Source of the DNA: an uncultured Clostridia bacterium
GTDB lineage: Bacteria > Bacillota > Clostridia > Christensenellales > Borkfalkiaceae
Assembly: GCA_947629535.1 (NCBI GenBank)
Contig: CANREC010000004.1
Span: forward strand, 1 to 50,594
Length of the DNA: 50,594 nt
Direction: 5' to 3'
The notes under the pieces: generated by a model
What the model saw: the letters and a program-made list of their open reading frames with translations, nothing else
Told to the model about the DNA's origin: nothing
Database searches by the model: none
Translations under genes and position numbers: made by a program
Shown: positions 31,173 through 39,816 of the stretch, piece after piece
Layout of the letters: each line of letters begins with the position of its first letter
How positions within the stretch are numbered: position 1 is the stretch's first letter

Positions 31173-31598
31173 TTAAGATCCGCCGAAAATGAGGGGCGTG
31201 CCGACGGCCGTCTGCCCGTTAGAGACGGCGATATGCAGGTTGACCGCGCGGCCGCAGAGCCCGACCGTTCCGCCCAACAGGGGAGAATAACAATAATAGT
31301 TGATAACGCCCGCGGCCTCTTCCGTAAAGAGGACTTCTGCGTGAAAGCGCTCCAGAAGGGCGTCTCTTCTGTCGCCGTCATAGCGCACGCTCTCCCCGCG
31401 GACGGAGAATTTGGGCTTGTCGAGCGCGGGACAGCCGCTCACGACGGTGAGCGCGGAAGAGGAAGGCGAAAGGTAGAGCTCGTAGTTCTTTCCGTTTTCA
31501 AAGACGGGCGCATGCAGAAGGATCGCCGCCGCCCCGCCGCAGAGGACGGCTACAGCGACGATGAAGATCCCGCATATGCCCCGCAAAAAAGCTCTCAT
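31173..31598 (-). CDS. YwmB-family (DUF1779) protein
   Basis: A 141-residue protein with an N-terminal signal or anchor (residues 5-30) and a small alpha/beta domain ending in NLHIAVSNGQTAVGTPLIFGGS, the typical end of YwmB-like proteins. ATG 31598 has GGAGG eight bases upstream. In Bacillus and Clostridia, ywmB lies in the spoIID-spoIIQ neighbourhood, which supports both this call and the SpoIIQ-like call next door. Molecular function is unknown. Confidence 0.75.
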   Translation of the reverse strand: MRAFLRGICGIFIVAVAVLCGGAAAILLHAPVFENGKNYELYLSPSSSALTVVSGCPALDKPKFSVRGESVRYDGDRRDALLERFHAEVLFTEEAAGVINYYCYSPLLGGTVGLCGRAVNLHIAVSNGQTAVGTPLIFGGS

Positions 31599-31631
31599 AA
31601 AAGATCCTCCCCGTGACACAGGAAGGATCAT

Positions 31632-31656
31632 TGACAGAAAATTCGGATTTTATACA
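31632..31656 (-). promoter_or_regulatory. GTATA-N15-GTCAA motif before the YwmB gene
   Basis: Minus strand GTATA (31656-31652), 15 bases, GTCAATGAT (31636-31628), matching the motif before the M23 gene in both halves and spacing. Confidence 0.45.
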
Positions 31657-31659
31657 TGA

Positions 31660-31823
31660 AGAACGATCCCGCAAACGGGCGGACTTCGTTCCTCGGGATC
31701 CTTCGACACGCCGCCTACGGCGGCGGCTCAGGATGACGCGGGGGGCAGGACGAGCGCGGGGCAGGATGACAAAGGACGCTCAGGATGACGCGAGAGGACC
31801 GCCTTCCCTTGCCCACCCCTCGT
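31660..31823. repeat. Intergenic palindromic repeat
   Basis: GAACGATCCCGCAAACGGGC, GGGATCCTTCGACACGCC, GCCTACGGCGGC hairpin and CTCAGGATGACGCG units. No gene or regulatory site seen. Confidence 0.75.
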
Positions 31824-32159
31824 TTACTCCCATTTCAGCGGTTCGCCGCCGAGGATGTGGATGTGCAGATGATGTACGGTCTGTCCCGCGTTCTCCCCCT
31901 GATTGATGACGAGGCGGTACCCCTCTTCGAGCCCGAGGGCGGGAGCGAGCTTTGCGATCTTCCCGAGCGTGCGGCCGAGCAGGGCCTCGCGGGCGCCGTT
32001 CAGCTCCGAAAGATAGGCAAAATGTTCCTTGGGCACGCAGAGAAGGTGGACCTTCGCGATCGGGGCGACGTCCTTGAAGATGCAGATCTCCTCATCCTCA
32101 TACATCTTGGCGGAAGGGATCTCTCCCTTGACGATCTTGCAAAAAATACAATCTTCCAT
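31824..32159 (-). CDS. HIT-family nucleotide hydrolase
   Basis: A 111-residue histidine-triad protein (HinT type) that hydrolyses purine-nucleotide phosphoramidates. The triad is HHLHIH at 96-101, with His99 the likely nucleophile; the N-terminal CIFCKIVKGEIP is typical. Its start is 2 bases after the mtaB stop, and its Shine-Dalgarno GGAGGAG lies within the end of mtaB, so it is the last gene of the prmA-rsmE-mtaB operon. Confidence 0.95.
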   Translation of the reverse strand: MEDCIFCKIVKGEIPSAKMYEDEEICIFKDVAPIAKVHLLCVPKEHFAYLSELNGAREALLGRTLGKIAKLAPALGLEEGYRLVINQGENAGQTVHHLHIHILGGEPLKWE

Positions 32160-32161
32160 AT

Positions 32162-33508
32162 CTATATCTCCTCCAAAATTTCGGCACAGATGCCGTCTTT
32201 TTCTCTCTTGATGAGGCGGACGCGGTACAGCCCGCCCTCTTTCGCCCCTTCGCTATAGACGCGGAGATAATTTTCGGTATATCCCCCGTCGCTCTCGAAG
32301 AGCGCCTCCGCCTCTCTTCCCAAGGACCCTTCCATGAAGGAATTTTCCGCCTCTTCGGCCGCCTTCAGCATGCGGCCCATGCGCTCCCTCTTGACGGATG
32401 CGGGAATGTCCTTCATTCTGAATGCGGCCGTCCCCTCGCGCGGAGAGAAGGGGAAAGCGTGCACCCGCGCAAATCCTGCCTCCCCGATGATGGAGAGGGA
32501 CGCGGCAAAGTCCTCCTCGGTCTCCGTGGGGAACCCGACGATGATGTCCGTCGTGATCGCGGCGTCGGGGAAGGCCCTGTAGATCCTGTCGCAGGCCGCA
32601 AGGTACTCCTCGCGCGTGTACTTTCTGTTCATCGCCTTGAGAACGGCCGTCGAGCCGCTCTGAAGGGAGAGGTGAAAGTGCGGCATGACGTTCCCCGCCG
32701 CCTTCATCTTCTCCAAAAAGCCGTCCGTGACGACGCCGACTTCGAGGGAACCAAGGCGGATGCGGGCGGGAATGTCTTTCAGACAGAGGAGCAGGTCCCC
32801 GAGATCCGTTTCGCCGTCGCGGTAGTCGGAAAGGTCGATGCCCGTGAGGACGATCTCCTTCGCCGAAAGGGCCCTCGCCTCTTCAAGCACGGACTCCTTC
32901 TTCCGCGAACGGGACCTGCCGCGAAGGTAGGGAATGAGGCAATAACTGCAAAAGCGGTTACAGCCGTCCTGCACGCGCAGATTGGCCCGCGTCTTTGTGA
33001 GAAGGGGAACGGGCAGTTCGCAGAAGGCCGTCTCGTTGCCCACTCCCCTACCCCCCTCCTCGGGAGGGGGCAGAGAGGCTCCCCCCTGCCGCTCATCCTG
33101 ACCCTGAAACTCCGTATGTTCAATGGGATCCTTCGGCCCACAAGGGGCATCAGAATGAGCGCGGGGGACGGCCTCAGAATGAGCGATCATCTCCAGCACT
33201 TTGTCCTTATGCATGGCGCCTGTGACAAAGACGACGCCCTCACGCGCCGAGAAGGCCGCGGCGTTGTGTTCGGACGCACAGCCGCAGACGATGACGGGAG
33301 CGGCGGGATTGAATTTCCGCATCCGCGCGACGGCCTGCCGAGACTTCCTCTCGGCCTCTTTGGTCACGGCACAGGTGTTGAGAAGGTACAGATCGGCATA
33401 CCCGAGCGCGTCGGTGACCTCATAGCCGAGCGTCTCGAGCCCGCGCATGAGAGAGGCCGACTCCGCCTCGTTCTGTTTGCAGCCGAGGGTAAAGACGCAC
33501 GCCTTCAT
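32162..33508 (-). CDS. mtaB: tRNA t6A37 methylthiotransferase MtaB, with repeat-derived insertion
   Basis: A 448-residue radical-SAM enzyme that converts t6A to ms2t6A at position 37 of tRNA. N-terminal UPF0004 domain (Cys10, Cys46, Cys75 bind one 4Fe-4S cluster), radical-SAM motif CNRFCSYC (Cys183, 187, 190), C-terminal TRAM domain. The ATG at 33508 overlaps the rsmE stop in ATGA. Residues about 113-158 (HSDAPCGPKDPIEHTEF...PPPEEGGRG) are translated intergenic repeat, inserted in frame just before the native ELPVPLLTKTRANLRVQDGC segment. Both domains are otherwise intact, so the enzyme may still work with a flexible loop. Confidence 0.92.
   Translation of the reverse strand: MKACVFTLGCKQNEAESASLMRGLETLGYEVTDALGYADLYLLNTCAVTKEAERKSRQAVARMRKFNPAAPVIVCGCASEHNAAAFSAREGVVFVTGAMHKDKVLEMIAHSEAVPRAHSDAPCGPKDPIEHTEFQGQDERQGGASLPPPEEGGRGVGNETAFCELPVPLLTKTRANLRVQDGCNRFCSYCLIPYLRGRSRSRKKESVLEEARALSAKEIVLTGIDLSDYRDGETDLGDLLLCLKDIPARIRLGSLEVGVVTDGFLEKMKAAGNVMPHFHLSLQSGSTAVLKAMNRKYTREEYLAACDRIYRAFPDAAITTDIIVGFPTETEEDFAASLSIIGEAGFARVHAFPFSPREGTAAFRMKDIPASVKRERMGRMLKAAEEAENSFMEGSLGREAEALFESDGGYTENYLRVYSEGAKEGGLYRVRLIKREKDGICAEILEEI
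33029..33184. repeat. Repeat cluster inside the mtaB coding region
   Basis: It contains CCCCTACCCCCCTCCTCGGG, CGCTCATCCTGA, CAATGGGATCCTTCGG and two CAGAATGAGCG units, all words of the intergenic repeat family. Its boundaries are approximate, and it adds about 50 codons without breaking the frame. Confidence 0.85.
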
Positions 33509-34221
33509 CTGAGTTCCCCCGCCCTGTACATGACGACGGAGAGCAGGGCAATGGCCGCCGTCTCCGCTCTCAGAATGCGTTTTCCAAGGGAGATCCCCGT
33601 AAATCCGTGCGCCTTTGCATGTTCGAACTCTTCCTCGGCGAATCCGCCTTCCGAACCGACAACGAGGCAATAAGAGCCGCCCATGTCTGCGATCCCCCCT
33701 TCGCTTTTTTCCAAAAACTCACAGGCGAACAGCTTTTGGTCATACCCCTCGGAAGCGGACATGGCCGCGGCAAGATCATCGAAATATACGACCTCAGGCA
33801 CACGGGAGCGCAGGCACTGCTTGGCGGCCTCGCGGGCGACCCTTCTCAGCCGTTCGAGCTTGTTTTCGTTCATGTAGGCGGCGCAATACTTTGAGGAGAA
33901 CACGCCGATGCGGTTTGCGCCGAGCTCCGTCGCCTTCTGCACGACGAGCTCCGTCTTGTCCCCCTTGAGGGCGCCGATGAGGAGAAAGACATCTGCCTTC
34001 GGCTCCCTGTCCGCAGGCTTTTCGCCCACGACGTGCAGGAGAAAGCTCCCCCTGTCGCTCTTCTCCACGATGGCGGAATACTCCTTCCCGCTGCCGTCGA
34101 GAAGGGTGACTTCATCGCCGATCCCGAGCCGCAGGACGGTGTGCGCATGGCGGTATTCGTCCCCCGTGAGAAGGACCTCTTCGCCTATTTTATCCACAAA
34201 AAACCGTTTGGGTGCGGACAT
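33505..34221 (-). CDS. rsmE: 16S rRNA (uracil(1498)-N3)-methyltransferase RsmE
   Basis: A 238-residue SPOUT methyltransferase. Seen: N-terminal PUA-like RFFVDKI...YRHAHTVLRLGIGDEV, GALKGDKTELVVQKATELG, and SAM-site motifs VVGSEGGFAEEEFE and SLGKRILRAETA. Two adjacent ATGs (34224 and 34221) are possible; the second is preferred because AAGGAGG is five bases before it and only two before the first. It overlaps the prmA stop, and its own stop overlaps mtaB in ATGA. Confidence 0.95.
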   Translation of the reverse strand: MSAPKRFFVDKIGEEVLLTGDEYRHAHTVLRLGIGDEVTLLDGSGKEYSAIVEKSDRGSFLLHVVGEKPADREPKADVFLLIGALKGDKTELVVQKATELGANRIGVFSSKYCAAYMNENKLERLRRVAREAAKQCLRSRVPEVVYFDDLAAAMSASEGYDQKLFACEFLEKSEGGIADMGGSYCLVVGSEGGFAEEEFEHAKAHGFTGISLGKRILRAETAAIALLSVVMYRAGELR

Positions 34222-35165
34222 CATGCCCTCCTTAAAACGAGGGCGGCCCATTCGCCCCGCCTTTGCTCTTTGACGGGAAAGAGCCCCGCCGCGCCGAAGG
34301 CCGCTTTGACCTTTTCCGCCCTGTCGGGAAGGATGCCCGAGAGAATGACCGTTCCCCCCGCGTTGAGGTGTGCGGGCACGGCGGGCGCGAGGCCCGTGAG
34401 GATCTCCGCCGTGATGTTGGCGAGGATGAGATCTGCCTTCATCGCCGTGTCGTCGACAAGGTTGCTCTCGATGACGTCGATCTTGGCCCCCTCGCCGTTT
34501 TTGATGGCGTTGTGTTTGGCGCTTGCGACGGCGACGGGGTCGATGTCGGTGAGGAAACAGTGTTTCGCGCCGAGCTTGGCCGCCGCGATCCCCAAAATGC
34601 CGCTCCCGCAGCCGACGTCGAGGACAAAGTCCCCTTCCCTGAGATAGTCCTGCATGAGTTCCACGCACATGGCCGTCGTCTCGTGCTCGCCCGTGCCGAA
34701 GGCCATGTTGGAATCGAGAATGACGGCCTTCTCGTTGGGCCCCGCTTGATATTCGATCCATTCGGGCACGACGACGATGCGGCCCAAATGAATTGGACGG
34801 AAATGTTTCTTCCAGATGTCGATCCAGTCGTCCCCGTCGATGAGGCGTTTGGTCTCCTCGAGGGTGCCGAAGGGGATCTCACCCGCCGCCCGATCGCGGC
34901 AGGCATAGATATCCTGCATGATCTTCGGGATCTCCCCCTCGCGTTCGGGAAGAAGAAAGGCCTTGACGAGGACGTCGGACTTGGGAGCGTCCTGCAAGGA
35001 TCCGTCCAAATAGTCCCAAAAGACGCCGTACTGCCCGTTTTGCAGGGCGATGACGTCGGAAACGTCCGAGACGGCCACGCCGCCCTCGGTATAATTCCAG
35101 AGAATGTCGGCGACGAGCTCGCTCGCCTCGCTCGTCGTGTGAATGGTCAGCTCGATGTATTTCAT
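34221..35165 (-). CDS. prmA: Ribosomal protein L11 methyltransferase PrmA
   Basis: A 314-residue SAM-dependent methyltransferase that trimethylates L11. N-terminal L11-binding domain (MKYIELTIHTTSEASELV), Rossmann motif I VLDVGCGSGILGIAAAKLG near 185 and the ANITAEIL motif near 245. ATG 35165 has no Shine-Dalgarno, but lies six bases after a TATAAT, so the mRNA is probably leaderless. Longer frames upstream consist of the 21-bp tandem repeat. First gene of prmA-rsmE-mtaB-HIT; in most Clostridia it follows dnaJ, here separated by a terminator and repeats. Confidence 0.95.
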   Translation of the reverse strand: MKYIELTIHTTSEASELVADILWNYTEGGVAVSDVSDVIALQNGQYGVFWDYLDGSLQDAPKSDVLVKAFLLPEREGEIPKIMQDIYACRDRAAGEIPFGTLEETKRLIDGDDWIDIWKKHFRPIHLGRIVVVPEWIEYQAGPNEKAVILDSNMAFGTGEHETTAMCVELMQDYLREGDFVLDVGCGSGILGIAAAKLGAKHCFLTDIDPVAVASAKHNAIKNGEGAKIDVIESNLVDDTAMKADLILANITAEILTGLAPAVPAHLNAGGTVILSGILPDRAEKVKAAFGAAGLFPVKEQRRGEWAALVLRRA

Positions 35166-35171
35166 GCGAAT

Positions 35172-35200
35172 ATTATAGAATACGCCGACAAAAAAGTCAA
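35172..35200 (-). promoter_or_regulatory. prmA promoter, predicted leaderless start
   Basis: Minus strand: -35 TTGACT (35200-35195), 17-nt spacer, -10 TATAAT (35177-35172), six bases ATTCGC, then ATG. The geometry is identical to the trmL promoter. Confidence 0.88.
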
Positions 35201-35212
35201 GAAAAAGCCGCC

Positions 35213-35460
35213 GTGTCATCCCGAGCGCTCTGCGCGTCATCCCGAGCGCTCTGCGCATCATCCCGAGCGCTCTGCGCATCATCCCGAGCGCTCTGCGCGT
35301 CATCCCGAGCGCTCTGCGCGTCATCCCGAGCTTGTCGAGGGATCTCTTTAATTAAGAATTGCGGTATGCGCTCATCCCAAGCGCTCTGTGCTCATCCTGA
35401 GCGCAGCGAAGGATCCCGGCAAACGGGCGGAGCTCCATAGTCCCAATGAGATCCTTCCCC
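35213..35460. repeat. 21-bp tandem array and flanking repeat units
   Basis: Five copies of GTCATCCCGAGCGCTCTGCG(C/T) at 35215-35319, a sixth diverging into CATCCCGAGCTTGTCGAGGG, then CTCATCCTGAGCGCAGCGAA. The array begins about 14 bases upstream of the prmA -35. Confidence 0.88.
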
Positions 35461-35470
35461 TTTTCATTAT

Positions 35471-35499
35471 AAAAACGGCGACTTATGTCGCCGTTTTTT
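35471..35499 (-). terminator. Terminator of dnaJ
   Basis: AAAAACGGCGAC/GTCGCCGTTTTTT with a TTAT loop, five bases past the dnaJ stop. It shares the central ACTTATG with the terminators at 26.7 and 30.4 kb. Confidence 0.92.
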
Positions 35500-35504
35500 G
35501 AAAT

Positions 35505-36641
35505 TCATTTCTTATACGGATCTTTGCCGTAGAGGGCGGAGATGTTGTCCGAATACTTCTTCGCCTTGTCGTAGCTCTTGAGGTCGATGTTCTGTGCCGC
35601 CGCCGCAAGCGCCGCCTTCTGGTCCTTGGAAAGTTTCACGGGCGTCTCCGCGATGACCTTGATGTGCAGGGAGCCCGTAGCCGTTCTCCCGTGGATGCCC
35701 TTGCCTCTCAGGACAAACTCCGTGCCCGACTGCGTCCCCTCGGGAACGGTAAGATCGAACACGTCGTTGAGATCGGGCGCCTTGACGGTCCCGCCGAGCA
35801 CTGCCGTGAGGAAGGGAACGGGCAGATCGACATACAGGTCCATGCCGTTGCGCTTGAAGATCTTGTGCGGCTCGATCCTGAAGGAGATGATGAGGTCGCC
35901 CGCCGCGCCGCCCTCGGCGCTCGCCTGCCCGTAGCCGCGCTTGGTGAGCGTGGAAGTGTTGTCGACGCCTGCGGGGATGTCGATGGAGAGTTTCGTCTCC
36001 TTCCGCTGATACCCTCTCCCCTTGCAATCGGGGCACTTTTCCGTGACGATCTTGCCTCTTCCGCCGCAATCGGGACAGGCCCCCACGCGGACGGTCCTGC
36101 CGAACATGGTCTCCTGCACGAGACGGACCTGACCCTTTCCGCCGCATTTTTGGCAGGTCTTATAGGCCGTGCCGTCCTTGGCGCCCGTGCCGCGACAGGC
36201 GGGACAAGGCTCGTTCCGATAGTAGGAGATATCCCTTCTGCAACCCTTGGCGGCGTCCATGAAGGAGAGCGTCACCTGCAGCCCGATGTCCTCGCCCGTG
36301 GTGTCGCGCCGCATGCTACCGCCGCCGAAACCCGAAAAGATGGAATCGAAGATGTCCGAAAAGCCCGTGAAACCCGCGCCCGAGAATCCGCCGAAACCGC
36401 CGCCCATGCCGCCCATGCCGGGATGTTCCTGTTCATAGTCGTAGGCTGCGCGTTTTTGTTTGTCGGAGAGGACCTCGTTCGCCTCGTTGATCTCACGGAA
36501 CTTCTCCGCGCACGACGGGTCGTCGGGGTGAAGGTCGGGGTGATATTGCTTGGCGAGCTTGCGGTAAGCCGTCTTGATCTCTTCCTCGGTCGCGTCCTTT
36601 TTGACGCCGAGCACGTCATAGTAATTCTTTTTATCTGCCAT
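35505..36641 (-). CDS. dnaJ: Chaperone DnaJ (Hsp40)
   Basis: A 378-residue type I J-protein, co-chaperone of DnaK. J domain with HPD (YHPDLHPDD, residues 33-41), Gly/Phe-rich region (about 75-108), four CxxCxGxG zinc motifs ([32 protein letters not shown]) and the two C-terminal beta domains. Complete and of normal length. It lies downstream of dnaK on the same strand, but a 418-bp gap with repeats and a structured element separates them. Confidence 0.97.
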   Translation of the reverse strand: MADKKNYYDVLGVKKDATEEEIKTAYRKLAKQYHPDLHPDDPSCAEKFREINEANEVLSDKQKRAAYDYEQEHPGMGGMGGGFGGFSGAGFTGFSDIFDSIFSGFGGGSMRRDTTGEDIGLQVTLSFMDAAKGCRRDISYYRNEPCPACRGTGAKDGTAYKTCQKCGGKGQVRLVQETMFGRTVRVGACPDCGGRGKIVTEKCPDCKGRGYQRKETKLSIDIPAGVDNTSTLTKRGYGQASAEGGAAGDLIISFRIEPHKIFKRNGMDLYVDLPVPFLTAVLGGTVKAPDLNDVFDLTVPEGTQSGTEFVLRGKGIHGRTATGSLHIKVIAETPVKLSKDQKAALAAAAQNIDLKSYDKAKKYSDNISALYGKDPYKK

Positions 36642-36719
36642 ATTTATCCTTGATCGTGCCGAAAAGCCGCATCCCGCGGCTTTGGGTAATTGGCATTGCC
36701 GAATTGAAAATGAAAAATT

Positions 36720-36885
36720 GTGGTAGTACGCTCATTCTGAGCGTCAGCGAAGGATCCCCTTGAACGGGCGGTCGCTAAGCTCCCTCAGGATGAGCGCTTG
36801 CCCCACGCGGGCCCGCCTTTCCCTTGCCCACCCCTTGAGGGGTGGGTGGCACGGCGTAGCCGTGACGGAAGGGGTGTCATTCCGA
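36720..36885. repeat. Intergenic repeat cluster between dnaJ and dnaK
   Basis: CTCATTCTGAGCGTCAGCGA, CTCAGGATGAGCG, CACCCCTTGAGGGGTG and CACGGCGTAGCCGTGACGG blocks, directly continuous with structured-element copy B. Confidence 0.78.
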
Positions 36886-36890
36886 TCCTC

Positions 36891-37052
36891 TGCGCGTGGC
36901 GGGGCTCTCCTGCCAAAGCGCACTCCATTTGGCGCATACCTGCGCCTTAATGTCCTTCAAGGCGTCACGGTCCATGGGGCGATAACGCTATGGAATGCAC
37001 AAAGCCGACCCATCGATGAATTCTTTTTCGCCCTTGAAAAAGAATTCATCGA
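36891..37052 (+). other. Structured element, copy B
   Basis: Outer stem TGCGC (36891-36895)/GCGCA, inner stem GGCGGG/CCTGCC (one G-T wobble), hairpin GGCGCA-TACC-TGCGCC (36931-36946), CCTTAATG, conserved ATGGAATGCACAAAGCCGAC. It ends in a perfect 17-bp hairpin with loop GCCCTT (37013-37052), facing the dnaK stop 7 bases away. The inner and terminal stems differ from copy A but stay paired. Confidence 0.7.
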
Positions 37053-37059
37053 GATCATT

Positions 37060-38850
37060 TTATTGCTTAAACTCCGTGTCGCCGTCGCCTGTGCCGTCGG
37101 TGCCGCCCTGCGGGTTCGCCTGCTGATAGAGCTTGGAAATGACGGGCGCGATCTTCTTCTGCAATTCATCTGCGGCGGCGTTGTAGGCGTCCTCGTCATC
37201 GCCCTGAAGGGCCTTCTTGGCCTCGTCGAGGGCGTCCTGCAACACCTTTTTGTCGTCCTCGGTGAGCTTGTCGCCCGCGTCGCGCAGGGTCTGCTCCACG
37301 GAGAACACGAGCCCGTCGAGCTTATTCTTCGCCTCGACCTTCTGCTTTCTCTTCTTGTCCTCTTCGGCGTACTGCTCGGCGTCCTTTACGGCCTTGTTGA
37401 TCTCGTCCTCGGAAAGATTGGTCGAGGAAGTGATCGTGATGTCCGTCGATTTGCCCGTGCCGAGGTCCTTTGCCTCGACGTGGACGATGCCGTTGTGGTC
37501 AACGTCGAAGGTGACTTCGATCTGCGGAATGCCTCTCGGTGCAGGTGCGATGCCGCCGAGGGTGAATCTGCCCATCGTCTTGTTGTCGCGGCAGAATTCC
37601 CTCTCGCCCTGAAGGACATGGATCTCCACCGTCGTCTGGTTGTCGGCCGCCGTCGAGAACACCTGCGACTTCTTGACGGGAATGGTCGTATTTCTGTCGA
37701 TGAGACGGGTGAACACGCCGCCGAGCGTCTCGATGCCGAGGGAAAGAGGCATGACGTCGAGAAGGAGCACATCCTTGACTTCGCCCGTCAGCACGCCGCC
37801 CTGTATGGCCGCGCCGACGGCGACGCATTCATCGGGATTGATGCCCTTGAAGGGTTCCTTGCCCGTGATCTCCTTGACCTTTGCGACGACTGCGGGCACA
37901 CGGGTGGAGCCGCCGACGAGGATGACCTTGTCGATGTCGCTGTACGAAAGGCCCGCGTCCTTCATGGCGAGGCGCATGGGTTCGGCCGTCTTTTCGATGA
38001 GGTCCTGAATGAGCGCTTCGAACTTCTGGCGGGTGATATCGAGCTCGAGATGTGCGGGGCCCGATTCCGTCATGGAGATGAAGGGCAGAGAGACGGACGT
38101 CGAAGTCATGCCCGAGAGCTCGATCTTGGCCTTTTCCGCCGCCTCCTTGAGACGCTGCATGGCCATCTTGTCCTTGGAGAGGTCGACGCCGTGGCTCTTC
38201 CTGAATTCTTCGACCATATAGTCCATGAGGCGTTTGTCGAAGTCGTCGCCGCCGAGCATGTTGTTGCCGTTCGTCGCGAGGACTTCAAACACGCCGTCCG
38301 AGATCTCGAGAATGGAGACGTCGAAGGTGCCGCCGCCGAGGTCGTAGATCATGACCTTGGAGTTTTCCTTCTCCTTGTCGAGGCCGTACGAAAGGGCGGC
38401 CGCCGTGGGCTCGTTGATGATGCGGAGCACGTTGAGGCCCGCGATCTTGCCCGCGTCCTTGGTCGCCTGACGCTGTGCGTCGGTGAAATATGCGGGGCAG
38501 GTGATGACGGCGTCCGTCACTTTTCCGCCGAGGTAGGCTTCCGCATCCGCCTTGAGTTTTGCGAGGATCATAGCGGAAATTTCCTGCGGGGAGTAGGACT
38601 TCTCGTCGATCTTTACCTTGTAATCGGAGCCCATCTTCCGCTTGATGGAGCTGACCGTCTTTTCGGGATTGGCGACCGCCTGCCTCTTTGCGACCTGCCC
38701 GACGACGCGGGAGCCGTCCTTCTGGAAGGCGACGACGGAAGGGGTCGTTCTCGAACCCTCCGCATTTGCGATGACGACGGGCTCACCGCCCTCCATCACT
38801 GCGACACATGAATTTGTTGTTCCCAAATCGATACCGATGACCTTTGACAT
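37060..38850 (-). CDS. dnaK: Chaperone DnaK (Hsp70)
   Basis: A 596-residue Hsp70. ATPase domain begins [30 protein letters not shown] and [17 protein letters not shown] are present; substrate-binding domain and helical lid end in a short EFKQ tail rather than the usual EEVD-like acidic end. Works with DnaJ and GrpE encoded on either side. Complete and of typical Firmicutes length. Confidence 0.98.
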   Translation of the reverse strand: MSKVIGIDLGTTNSCVAVMEGGEPVVIANAEGSRTTPSVVAFQKDGSRVVGQVAKRQAVANPEKTVSSIKRKMGSDYKVKIDEKSYSPQEISAMILAKLKADAEAYLGGKVTDAVITCPAYFTDAQRQATKDAGKIAGLNVLRIINEPTAAALSYGLDKEKENSKVMIYDLGGGTFDVSILEISDGVFEVLATNGNNMLGGDDFDKRLMDYMVEEFRKSHGVDLSKDKMAMQRLKEAAEKAKIELSGMTSTSVSLPFISMTESGPAHLELDITRQKFEALIQDLIEKTAEPMRLAMKDAGLSYSDIDKVILVGGSTRVPAVVAKVKEITGKEPFKGINPDECVAVGAAIQGGVLTGEVKDVLLLDVMPLSLGIETLGGVFTRLIDRNTTIPVKKSQVFSTAADNQTTVEIHVLQGEREFCRDNKTMGRFTLGGIAPAPRGIPQIEVTFDVDHNGIVHVEAKDLGTGKSTDITITSSTNLSEDEINKAVKDAEQYAEEDKKRKQKVEAKNKLDGLVFSVEQTLRDAGDKLTEDDKKVLQDALDEAKKALQGDDEDAYNAAADELQKKIAPVISKLYQQANPQGGTDGTGDGDTEFKQ

Positions 38851-39205
38851 ATCTATATTCTCCTTTTTTGTTTTTTGTGTTGAATGGTTTGTGGCTGAGG
38901 GCGATGCGTTTGGAACGCCCCCTCACCCGCTACGCGGGAGTGGGCAAATATGCGTCATTCAGAGCGTAGCGATGGATCCCATTAAACCCACAGACTTCGT
39001 TTGAGGGGATCCTTCGCATTCGCTCAGGATGACGCAAGTGGGACTTCGTTTGAGGGAATCCTTCGCATTCGCTCAGGATGACGCAAGTGGGACTTCGTTT
39101 GAGGGGATCCTTCGCATTCGCTCAGGATGACGCAAGTGGGACTTCGTTTGAGGGGATCCTTCGGGCTTTGCCCTCAGGATGAGCGGCGGCTGAAACCGCG
39201 CCCGA
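38851..39205. repeat. Repeat cluster with a 49-bp tandem array
   Basis: No gene. After a CATTCAGAGCGTAGCGATGG unit there are three 49-bp copies (38994-39140) of a unit starting ACTTCGTTTGAGGGGATCC and containing CATTCGCTCAGGATGACGC, then a partial fourth. No separate dnaK promoter was found within it. Confidence 0.9.
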
Positions 39206-39763
39206 TCACTTGACGACGACGACCTGTGCAAAGCGAAGGACTTTGCCCTCTCTCTCGTACCCTTTCAGAAAGACCTGCCTCACGGTGCCGCTCTCTTCGC
39301 CTTCCTCTGCCTCGACGGCGAGGACGGCCTCGTGCTTTTTGGCGTCGAAGGGCTGTCCGACGGGATCGATCGTCTCGATCTTTTCATCCGACAGTATCTT
39401 CTCAAATGCCGCCGTCACCATGCGGATGCCCTTTTGCGTGGCCTCGTCGGTACAGGACGCGAGGGCCCGCTCGAGGTTGTCGGCGATGGGAAAGAGTTTC
39501 CCGATGACGTCCGCTCTCCCCTCCTGATAGCGCTGTGCGCTCTGGAAGGCCGTGCGCTTGCGGTAGTTCTCGTACTCGGCCGAGACCGAATACCACTTCC
39601 GCTTGTAGTCCTCGGAGAGCGCCTTCTCCTTCTCGAGCTCTTGCTTTAAGAGCTCTTCCTGCGTCGGTTCTGCCTTGGCAGAGGTCTCGGGGGCGGTCTC
39701 TTCGGCTTTTTCCCGCTCCTCCGCGGGCTGTTCCGTTCTCTTGGTGTCAGATCTTTTGCTCAT
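39206..39763 (-). CDS. grpE: Nucleotide exchange factor GrpE
   Basis: A 185-residue GrpE, which releases ADP from DnaK. Charged N-terminal region (about 1-45), long helix with ELEKEKALSEDYKRKWYSVSAEYENYRKRT, and the beta domain ending in VRQVFLKGYEREGKVLRFAQVVVVK. The ATG at 39763 has AGGGAC upstream; the extended frame would cover the promoter. First gene of the grpE-dnaK-dnaJ group. No hrcA gene lies upstream in this window. Confidence 0.96.
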   Translation of the reverse strand: MSKRSDTKRTEQPAEEREKAEETAPETSAKAEPTQEELLKQELEKEKALSEDYKRKWYSVSAEYENYRKRTAFQSAQRYQEGRADVIGKLFPIADNLERALASCTDEATQKGIRMVTAAFEKILSDEKIETIDPVGQPFDAKKHEAVLAVEAEEGEESGTVRQVFLKGYEREGKVLRFAQVVVVK

Positions 39764-39787
39764 GATGTTGTCCCTGTGATTTCCTCT

Positions 39788-39816
39788 TTTATATAAGGCG
39801 ATTTTGGCCCAATCAA
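39788..39816 (-). promoter_or_regulatory. grpE promoter
   Basis: Minus strand: -35 TTGATT (39816-39811), 17-nt spacer, -10 TATAAA (39793-39788). No CIRCE element (TTAGCACTC repeat) is seen. Confidence 0.65.

Noticed and set aside
33029-33184. mtaB as a pseudogene broken by the repeat
   Set aside because: The frame stays open across the insertion, all cluster cysteines and the TRAM domain remain, and both ends are still translationally coupled to neighbours.
35215-35340. Possible CRISPR array from regular direct repeats (also 17480-17569, 38994-39140, 47598-47795)
   Set aside because: Units follow each other without unique spacers and derive from the dispersed intergenic repeat; no cas genes nearby.
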